A DNA stretch of 64,000 nucleotides from Bacteroidia bacterium. Its GTDB lineage: Bacteria > Bacteroidota > Bacteroidia > J057. Below the pieces are notes generated by a model, which was not told the DNA's origin, did no database searches, and saw only the letters and a program-made list of their open reading frames with translations. A program made the translations under genes and the position numbers. The DNA lies in contig JALEFZ010000069.1 in the NCBI GenBank assembly GCA_022760475.1, positions 62,001-126,000 on the forward strand, in the 5' to 3' direction. Below are positions 53,915 through 60,880 of the stretch, piece after piece. Numbering within the stretch: position 1 is the stretch's first letter; every line of letters starts with the position of its first letter.

Positions 53915-56771
53915 ATGCGAGTAATTCTTCCAAGTCCGTTACATCCAGGGATTTGTAAATATCATCTTCTACTGATATGATATCATCTGAAAGTTTGGCT
54001 TTCTTCCTTTGGAGGCTCAGAATTTTTTCTTCGATGCTATCTTTGGTGATGAATTTATAGTAGAAAACCGTCTTCTTTTGTCCGATCCTGTGGGAGCGAT
54101 CTATCGCTTGATTTTCTACCGCTGGATTCCACCATGGGTCAAGGATAAAAACATAATCAGCGGCTGTAAGATTTAAGCCAACTCCTCCTGCTTTCAAACT
54201 GATCAAAAACACCTTGATGCCTTTATCCTTTTGAAAGGTATCCACCTGGTTTTGACGATCTTTCGTCATTCCGTCAAGGTAGTTGTACCTGATACCTTCT
54301 TCGTCAAGGTCATTTTTCAAGAGTTGGAGCATCTTAACAAACTGGCTGAATATCAAAACCTTAGAGCCATCACTTTCAATCACTTGTTTAAGTAACCTTT
54401 TCAATTCCTTATACTTCCCAGAGTCTTTCAATTCAAATTTTTCTGGCTCCACCATTTTCGGATGAATCGCTATTTGGCGAAGTTTCTGTAGTCCTGTAAG
54501 GATGTTGAGTTTGTTCTTCTTCCAAGCGTTCTGGGTAATCAACTCCATCAGGTAGTTCCTGTAGGTATTCTTGATATCCTCATAGAACTTCTCCTGCCCT
54601 TCTTGCATTTCACAGTACTGGAGTTTTTCAATCTTGGGTGGCAAGTCCTTTTCAACCTGGTTCTTTTTTCTTCTTAATATAAATGGAGAAATGATTCGTC
54701 TCAATTTCGCCGAGCGATTTGCGTCCTTGTTCTTTTCAATGGGAGTTACATAAAAACGCTTGAAGAAAGCCTCATTGCCTAATAAACCAGGATTGAGAAA
54801 TGCCATTTGTGACCAAATGTCCATGACGGTATTCTCTATAGGTGTACCAGTGAGAGAAAGTCTGTGCTTGGAAACCAATTTCCTTATGGCTTTTGCCGTC
54901 TTGGACTCAGGATTTTTGATCATCTGGCTTTCATCCAGAATGACATAGTGGAAAGGAAAAGCCTTTAATTCCTTGATATCCTGCCTTACTATCCCATAAG
55001 TCGTCAGGATCAAGTCAAATTTTGCAAAATAGTCCAGATCCTTCCGCCTGCCAACTCCAGTATGAACCAGTACCTTGAGGGCTGGAGTAAATTTTCGGGC
55101 TTCATTGCACCAGTTGTGAACCAGCGAAGTGGGCAAAACAACCAATGAAGCCGTTTCATTGCCTTCCTCCTTCTCTTTCAGCAAGAAGCTCAAGGTCTGA
55201 ACGGTTTTACCCAAGCCCATGTCATCTGCCAGAATTCCTGCCATTCCATGGTTTTTCAGGAAATAAAGCCAGTTAAATCCCTCCTGCTGATAGTTTCGTA
55301 AAGTAGCATTCAATCCATCAGGAGGCATGATTTGTGGGATTGTCTCCAGATTTTTAATTGACTCTAACCAATCTGAGCCTTTTTTATTCTTACTTGGGAA
55401 GTTCAATAATGGAGCCTGATATTTTTTTATTCCAAGAGAACCGTCTTCCTTCTCCTTGGAAACCTCCATGAGGTGCCGGTAGTCAGAGAACCATTCTTCA
55501 GGAAGAATAGCAATGCTTCCATCCGGGAGGACATATTCTCTTTGATTTTTCAGGATGTGGGTCCTGAATTTTATGAATGGAATGACAAATTTTCCGATCC
55601 TTACTACGGCCTTGATGTCAAACCAGTCACCTTCCTCCGTTGTCGTCAACTCGATCTCAGGACGATTGAGGTTCAAATGATAGTGCTGGTCTTTCTGAAC
55701 AATGTCAATGTCATGCTCTACCAGCAGATCTCTATATTTTGACAACCAACCCAAGCCAGATTCCTTTTCGACATATTGCCAAGGTGTAAGGCTATTGGGA
55801 TTAGGTTGAATCTCGTCTAGCAGTTGTCTGACGGAGCTTTCTTTCTCCTGGTCTCTGATTATCCTAAAGAAGGTAATATCAGGATCATTTTTAACCATCT
55901 GAGCCTTTACCTTATGCTCATCTTCAAGGGGTATGCTAAATTCACCATAATTAACTTCCCGAATAAAGGAGAAGCTGTCTCCATTATTCTCTTTGACCTG
56001 GATTGAAAAAACAGGATTCTTTTTTATGTCCTGAATATGAAAACCCTTTGCTGAGATATCATATTTCTCGACTATTTGACTGATAAATTTTTTGTAGTAA
56101 ACATCTTCCTTCTCCTTAGGAATTGAAATATTCCTTTTCTTAAGGAATGGCCTAAGTTTGGCTCCCTCTACATCTTGTTCAAAAGAAAATACCTCGCCAT
56201 TAAGAAGCATCCATGCAGGTTCAAGGGCTAGAAGTATGGCATTCTTAAACTGGAAGTCAATTTTTGTTCCCCTTAGTTTGATTGTAGGGAAATAGACTGT
56301 GAAGTCTTCATGCCTCCTAAAATGGAATAGCACGGTAGCCTTTTCCGGCAGAACTTCCAAGGGGGTATGGGCAGGATAACTGTCATTCCCCATACTGAAG
56401 ACCAGTTTGCCAATAAGTAGCGGAAGAATTTGGGCCATCTTCCTTTGGATAAAGCTGGCGGCCAATTTTTCGATTTCACCGTTAAACTTCTTATTGAAAA
56501 ATTCAAAGTCCTTCCTGGGATTACCGCCGAAACGTTTTACGATCTCACGAGGCGTTATGTCTCCCGCGAGTTTTATCAATTCCCTGTCAGTATCGTCCAT
56601 GCCATCTGCAAACTGTGCCATATTTTCAGGATAGGCATGCTGATGGACAAGGCTCAATGACCTATTGGGCAACAATTGGACATAGTGAGAAGAGATCAGG
56701 TAACCAAGGTACTCATGGTGATAAGTGGAATAAACAACCCTAAATGGTAATGCCGGATCTACGAGACGCAT
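53913..56771 (-). CDS. SNF2-family DNA-dependent ATPase (helicase-like)
   Basis: 952 residues. The C-terminal half has the SNF2 motor: LADDMGLGKTVQTL with K522 (motif I), VVLPTSLVHNW (Ia), ILDESQMIKN (II), SLTGTPIENTVMD (III), LIFSQFVKMLQLLK, FLISLKAGGVGLNLTAADYV (V) and QAIDRSHRIGQKKTVF (VI). The N-terminal half (1-470) has no recognised enzymatic motif. Its closest overall type is the bacterial SNF2 proteins with a long N-terminal region, thought to remodel nucleic acid-protein complexes. It stands alone, with a 441-base leader region upstream and a terminator downstream. Confidence 0.92.
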   Translation of the reverse strand: MRLVDPALPFRVVYSTYHHEYLGYLISSHYVQLLPNRSLSLVHQHAYPENMAQFADGMDDTDRELIKLAGDITPREIVKRFGGNPRKDFEFFNKKFNGEIEKLAASFIQRKMAQILPLLIGKLVFSMGNDSYPAHTPLEVLPEKATVLFHFRRHEDFTVYFPTIKLRGTKIDFQFKNAILLALEPAWMLLNGEVFSFEQDVEGAKLRPFLKKRNISIPKEKEDVYYKKFISQIVEKYDISAKGFHIQDIKKNPVFSIQVKENNGDSFSFIREVNYGEFSIPLEDEHKVKAQMVKNDPDITFFRIIRDQEKESSVRQLLDEIQPNPNSLTPWQYVEKESGLGWLSKYRDLLVEHDIDIVQKDQHYHLNLNRPEIELTTTEEGDWFDIKAVVRIGKFVIPFIKFRTHILKNQREYVLPDGSIAILPEEWFSDYRHLMEVSKEKEDGSLGIKKYQAPLLNFPSKNKKGSDWLESIKNLETIPQIMPPDGLNATLRNYQQEGFNWLYFLKNHGMAGILADDMGLGKTVQTLSFLLKEKEEGNETASLVVLPTSLVHNWCNEARKFTPALKVLVHTGVGRRKDLDYFAKFDLILTTYGIVRQDIKELKAFPFHYVILDESQMIKNPESKTAKAIRKLVSKHRLSLTGTPIENTVMDIWSQMAFLNPGLLGNEAFFKRFYVTPIEKNKDANRSAKLRRIISPFILRRKKNQVEKDLPPKIEKLQYCEMQEGQEKFYEDIKNTYRNYLMELITQNAWKKNKLNILTGLQKLRQIAIHPKMVEPEKFELKDSGKYKELKRLLKQVIESDGSKVLIFSQFVKMLQLLKNDLDEEGIRYNYLDGMTKDRQNQVDTFQKDKGIKVFLISLKAGGVGLNLTAADYVFILDPWWNPAVENQAIDRSHRIGQKKTVFYYKFITKDSIEEKILSLQRKKAKLSDDIISVEDDIYKSLDVTDLEELLA

Positions 56772-57212
56772 AAAAACAACGTACTGTTGTGTGTGTGAAA
56801 AAGAAAAAGAAAATGCCTAAATGAAAAGGACAATCACCAAATATAAGCAAGCAATGTTAACTTAATTTCAACTTAATGCGCCCAATTTTTCCTGACCTGT
56901 TTCTGGCTTATTCATGTAATATATTGAGTTTTTTTTATTTCCTGCAAATATTTATTTCAATTCTCCTAAAACATGTAGATAGCAATTAAAAATTCAATAG
57001 TTGGAGATATTCAAAAGCACTATTTCACCATATATGTAACAAGCGGATCCCCGTTCCCTGCACTCGCTTATTGGCATAATTTCACGAATTTCTCATATAA
57101 ATGGTTTTCTCATATATCTTGCGCACTATAACTTTGTAGCATAACTTTCAGAAATAGCTTTCGTATTAGAATAAAGTTTCTGAAATTTCTGAAAATTTTC
57201 TCAACTTGCGAT
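56772..57212. other. Divergent regulatory region of 441 bases
   Basis: It separates the SNF2 gene and the mqnE operon. At about 56768-56782 lies ACAAC-GTACT-GTTGT, an inverted repeat touching the SNF2 start. Two TTTCTCATATA copies are at 57089-57099 and 57106-57116. TTTCAGAAA at 57146-57154 and two tandem TTTCTGAAA at 57177-57194 are copies of one 9-base element. The rest is A/T-rich with no reading frame. Confidence 0.5.
57106..57136 (+). promoter_or_regulatory. Predicted promoter of the mqnE operon
   Basis: TAACTTTG (57129-57136) matches the -7 element TAnnTTTG exactly; T-rich TTTC sits 19 bases upstream. The start codon is 76 bases further on, leaving a leader that holds three copies of TTTCTGAAA or its inverse. 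Confidence 0.5.
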
Positions 57213-58391
57213 ATGCAACAACATTTCATCGAGCAAATTCAACACCTGAGGGGACTGAAAGAGGAAGAAAAGAGCATTGCCCAAAAGGTACTGAACGGTC
57301 AAAGAATAAATCAGGAAGAAGGGCTGTTTCTTTTTGAACACTCAGACTTGCCTTTCATCGGCTTATTGGCTAATCACATTCGCCAAAAGAAGCACGATAA
57401 AAGGACCTACTTCAATCGAAATTTCCACCTTGAGCCTACCAACGTTTGCATTTACACCTGTAAGTTTTGCTCCTACTCCAGAAGGATCAAAAAGCGTGAG
57501 GATGGTTGGGAACTGGATTTGGACCAAATGATGGATCAGATCAAACTTTATGATGGAAAACCAGTAACTGAGGTTCACATTGTCGGTGGGGTACTGCCTC
57601 AATATAATTTCCAATTCTACATAGACCTTTTCAAAGCCATAAAGGCTCATAGGCCAGAGTTGCATATCAAGGCTCTGACTCCAGTGGAATACCACTACAT
57701 TTTCAAGAAGGCCAAGGTGTCATACAGGGAAGGCCTACAAGCCATGATAGATGCAGGACTTGATTCCATGCCGGGTGGCGGTGCAGAAATCTTCGATGAG
57801 GAGATTAGGGAAGACATCGCAGGGGGTAAATGTACGTCTGCAGAGTGGCTGGAAATGCATGAGATCCTTCACGAGTTGGGCCTGCGCTCAAATGCTACGA
57901 TGCTGTATGGCCATGTTGAAAATTACTCCCATAGGCTTGACCATATGGAAAGACTTAGACAACTACAAGATCGAACGGGTGGCTTCCAAACTTTCATCCC
58001 ATTGAAGTTTAGAAACCAGAACAATGAAATGTCTCATCTTCCAGAAAGCACAGTAATTGAAGACTTGAAGAATTATGCCATCTCAAGGATCTACATGGAC
58101 AACTTTGATCATATCAAGGCTTACTGGCCTATGATTGGCAAGGATACTGCCCAGCTTTCTCTTTCTTATGGAGTAAATGACATCGACGGAACTATTGACG
58201 ATACCACAAAAATCTACTCTATGGCAGGAGCAGAGGACAAAAATCCGGCTATGTCTACTTCTCAATTGATCGACATGATTGAATCTGCAGGAATGATAGC
58301 GATTGAAAGGGACACGCTATACAATGTAATCCATGACTACAGCAAGGAAGAATTCAGTGGGGAAGAAGTTTTGGTTAATAGTGGAAAATAA
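57213..58391 (+). CDS. mqnE: Aminodeoxyfutalosine synthase MqnE
   Basis: 392 residues, radical SAM. The cluster is C79-x3-C83-x2-C86 in TNVCIYTCKFCSYSRR. Family marks are FNRNFHLEPTN before the cluster, HIVGGVLP (MqnE-type), ALTPVEYHY, GLDSMPGGGAEIFD and IPLKFRNQNNEM. It joins 3-[(1-carboxyvinyl)oxy]benzoate to the S-adenosylmethionine-derived adenosine part in the futalosine route to menaquinone. MqnC also has CX3CX2C, but the HIVGGVLP form and this length fit MqnE. It is the first gene of an operon with a phosphatase and mqnA. Confidence 0.93.
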   Translation: MQQHFIEQIQHLRGLKEEEKSIAQKVLNGQRINQEEGLFLFEHSDLPFIGLLANHIRQKKHDKRTYFNRNFHLEPTNVCIYTCKFCSYSRRIKKREDGWELDLDQMMDQIKLYDGKPVTEVHIVGGVLPQYNFQFYIDLFKAIKAHRPELHIKALTPVEYHYIFKKAKVSYREGLQAMIDAGLDSMPGGGAEIFDEEIREDIAGGKCTSAEWLEMHEILHELGLRSNATMLYGHVENYSHRLDHMERLRQLQDRTGGFQTFIPLKFRNQNNEMSHLPESTVIEDLKNYAISRIYMDNFDHIKAYWPMIGKDTAQLSLSYGVNDIDGTIDDTTKIYSMAGAEDKNPAMSTSQLIDMIESAGMIAIERDTLYNVIHDYSKEEFSGEEVLVNSGK

Positions 58392-58399
58392 AGCTGGAA

Positions 58400-59023
58400 A
58401 TGATTGAAATATACTTTGTCAGACACGGTGAAACAGACTACAACCGTAAAGGAATTGTCCAGGGTAGTGGCATAGACTCAGACCTGAATGATACTGGTAG
58501 GCAGCAGGCTCAGTCTTTCTTTGAGTCATACAAAGGGATTGAATTCGATAAAGTCTTTGTAAGTGAATTGAAAAGAACCCATCAAACCATGGCTCCATGG
58601 TTGGAGTTGGGTTATCAATTCGAGCTAAGTCCAGGATTAAATGAATTCAGTTGGGGCATCCATGAAGGTGTAGTTCCTACTCCTGAGCAAAGGGCAGATT
58701 TTCAGCAATTGCTAGTCGAATGGTCGGCAGGCAACCTTAGCCATAAGGTAGAGAGAGGGGAATCCCCTATCCAAGCCTGGGACAGAGCAAAATCATTTTT
58801 TTCTGAGATTCAAAACGCTTCTCAGGGGCGCTACCTGATGTGCTCGCATGGAAGACAATTAAGAATCATCATTGCCAACCTGCTAGGGGAAGACATGAAG
58901 TACATGGAGAAATATAAACATTCCAATACCGGATTGTCCATACTCCAATTGGAAAAAGATCAGACCGGAAAATTACACTTGCTCAATAACCTTGAGCATC
59001 TCCAAAAAGCTGAAAAAGTTTAA
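58400..59023 (+). CDS. Histidine phosphatase family protein
   Basis: 207 residues, phosphoglycerate-mutase-like fold. VRHGETDYNRKGIVQG holds R8 and H9 of the catalytic RHG, VFVSELKRTHQT the second Arg region, EFSWGIHEGV the acid, and MCSHGRQLRIII the second His. It is 8 bases after mqnE and its stop overlaps the mqnA start (ATGA-type). Nothing in the futalosine route obviously needs this enzyme, so it may work on a side compound, or merely share the transcript. Confidence 0.88.
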   Translation: MIEIYFVRHGETDYNRKGIVQGSGIDSDLNDTGRQQAQSFFESYKGIEFDKVFVSELKRTHQTMAPWLELGYQFELSPGLNEFSWGIHEGVVPTPEQRADFQQLLVEWSAGNLSHKVERGESPIQAWDRAKSFFSEIQNASQGRYLMCSHGRQLRIIIANLLGEDMKYMEKYKHSNTGLSILQLEKDQTGKLHLLNNLEHLQKAEKV

Positions 59024-59796
59024 TGATTAAGATTGCACTGGTTTCTTATATCAATACTCGACCTTTCATTGACGGGCTTGAACGTTTTTTTGATGAGCAT
59101 GAAGTCCAATTACATATCCTTCCTCCATCTGCATGTGCAAGGGCATTAAAGGAAGGCAGGGTCGATATGGCACTCATGCCTGTAGGAGCATTGGTGAATT
59201 TCCAGCACATTTCATTGTTAAGTAATTTTTGTATCGGGGGAAATGGGCCAGTCAATTCTGTTTTCATTTTTTCTGAAGTCCCCATTTCCAGTATAGATTT
59301 CCTTTACCTTGATCCCCATTCCAGGAGCAGCAATGGATTGGCCAGGGTTTTATTGAAGCATCATTGGAAAAAAGATGTACCCTTTCAAATGCTCCCTGAA
59401 AGGCCCTTTGATGTCATTAAAGGAAGGCATGCAGGTGTCATCATTGGTGATCAGGCAATCAAATGCAGGGGAAATTATGCCTATGAATATGACCTTTCTG
59501 AGCATTGGAAAAAAATGACTTCGCTCTCCTTTCCATTTGCTGTATGGGGCTATGATGCTGCAAAGTTAAATCCCGTCTTTTTATCCAAAATAGAAGAAGC
59601 ACTCGAATGGGGTGTGGCGCAGCGTAGGGAAAGTGCCATCAAGTGGGCTGCACATTATGGCATACCCGAAGATTTTGCCATCCCTTATTTGATGAGAGAT
59701 ATCGATTTCAAATTCGATTATCCCAAGCACAAGGCACTTCATTTATACCAACACGCCTTAACTTCCTTACCCCAACTTCAATTACAGACTGTCTAA
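59023..59796 (+). CDS. mqnA: Chorismate dehydratase MqnA
   Basis: 257 residues, periplasmic-binding-protein-like fold used as an enzyme. VSYINTRPFIDGLERFF is the typical opening. PPSACARALKEGRVDMALMPVGAL, CIGGNGPVNSVFIFSE, YLDPHSRSSNGLARVLLKHH and VIIGDQAIK follow. It removes water from chorismate to give 3-[(1-carboxyvinyl)oxy]benzoate, the substrate of MqnE, encoded upstream in the same operon. MqnB, C and D genes are not in the window. Confidence 0.95.
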   Translation: MIKIALVSYINTRPFIDGLERFFDEHEVQLHILPPSACARALKEGRVDMALMPVGALVNFQHISLLSNFCIGGNGPVNSVFIFSEVPISSIDFLYLDPHSRSSNGLARVLLKHHWKKDVPFQMLPERPFDVIKGRHAGVIIGDQAIKCRGNYAYEYDLSEHWKKMTSLSFPFAVWGYDAAKLNPVFLSKIEEALEWGVAQRRESAIKWAAHYGIPEDFAIPYLMRDIDFKFDYPKHKALHLYQHALTSLPQLQLQTV

Positions 59797-59861
59797 AGTC
59801 ATCCACCTTTTTTAGCAGTAATTCGTATATTTTATCAAGGTCATCTTGATAAAATACAGCC

Positions 59862-60311
59862 ATGAATTTTTTTTACTCACTTTCCATAGTAACCCTAATC
59901 GGAGTCACTCTATACCTATTTCAGGTCAATCGAGCTTAACAGTATACCTACCAGCCTTCCATATCTATTAGAAAAAGCAGCAATGTCAAATTAAGTCCAA
60001 GCCCAGAAGACCTGGTAGGAAAAATGCTTTTTGAAGAAAACTGTGTAATATGCCACAAAAATTCTGGACGAATTTCGGCAGGCTACCTATATGAATCTAT
60101 TGATAAATATGAAGGCAAAGAAGAATGGCTTATAAGTTACATACTAGATGCTAGAGGAATGGCAGCAAAAGGAGATCCTGAGGCAATCGCCCTTTATGAG
60201 AGTTACAACAAGCAGAATAAACCTTCATTCCCCCAATTATCTAGAAGAAAAGTAAGCCTGATCGTTGGCTATCTAAAATTCCTTTCAGAAGATTCCAAAA
60301 GAGGTGATTAG
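59862..60311 (+). pseudogene. Cytochrome c gene interrupted by an in-frame TAA
   Basis: ATG 59862 opens a 25-residue signal peptide (MNFFYSLSIVTLIGVTLYLF, then QVNRA), and codon 26 (59937-59939) is TAA. The same frame then runs on without a break for 123 more codons to TGA-free end at 60311, with CVICH (codons 61-65) as haem site. The apparent small ORF from ATG 60024 (95 residues) has the haem motif but no signal, so it could not reach the periplasm for haem attachment. Its tail aligns with the next gene: EGKEEWLISYILDARGM versus KGQKEWLHSWIKNSRKM, and GDPEAIAL versus GDPQAVAL. The likely axial Met of the neighbour is Lys here and GPPL is AGYL. A decayed duplicate is the simplest reading; a sequencing error is possible. 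Confidence 0.75.
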
Positions 60312-60398
60312 AATTTTTTTACTCTCCTGCCCTACGGGATAACTTAGGTCATTTCAAATATCCTTTAATTCATTTTTATAACTAAAAATCTAGTTTCA

Positions 60399-60878
60399 AT
60401 GAGCAGGTCCTTCAAGTTTATAAGCCTAACAGCCTTTCTGGTAATTGTTTATTACTTCAGTATCGTTGCTAATGGAATGATTAATCCTCCTATTTCAATT
60501 TTTGCAGACTCGAATGCAGGCGTTGCTTTCTGTGGAACTGTTGACATGAGTCCAGCAAATGACCCAGCAAATGACCACCCTGGCAGAGCCCTATTCAGGA
60601 CATCCTGTACAGCTTGCCACAAAATGCAGGGCAAGTTAGTCGGTCCACCCTTAATGGGTGTAGTAGAAAAGTATAAAGGACAGAAGGAATGGCTTCATTC
60701 CTGGATAAAAAACTCAAGAAAAATGATTGAAGAAGGAGATCCTCAGGCCGTTGCTTTATTTAAAGAATACAATGAATTGTCCATGCAAACCTTCACAAAT
60801 TTATCTGATGAGGACATCTCGGGTATAATTTCCTACATGGAAGCCTATACCCGAGAAGCTAAGGAGATGGGCTATTAA
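60399..60878 (+). CDS. Small c-type cytochrome
   Basis: 159 residues. An N-terminal hydrophobic segment (about 5-24) acts as signal or anchor, followed by a flexible region and a class I cytochrome domain. The haem site is C70-x2-C73-H74 (CTACHKMQGK), GPPLMGV is the Pro-rich loop, and M129 in ELSMQTF is the probable axial Met. YMEAYTREAKEM is the closing helix. It carries electrons in the periplasm. It lies 87 bases after the broken duplicate and ends two bases before the convergent thrA stop. Confidence 0.9.
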   Translation: MSRSFKFISLTAFLVIVYYFSIVANGMINPPISIFADSNAGVAFCGTVDMSPANDPANDHPGRALFRTSCTACHKMQGKLVGPPLMGVVEKYKGQKEWLHSWIKNSRKMIEEGDPQAVALFKEYNELSMQTFTNLSDEDISGIISYMEAYTREAKEMGY

Positions 60879-60880
60879 AA

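Noticed and set aside
60024-60311. A separate 95-residue cytoplasmic protein
   Set aside because: The upstream same-frame signal peptide and the similarity of the whole to the next gene make an interrupted secreted cytochrome the better explanation.
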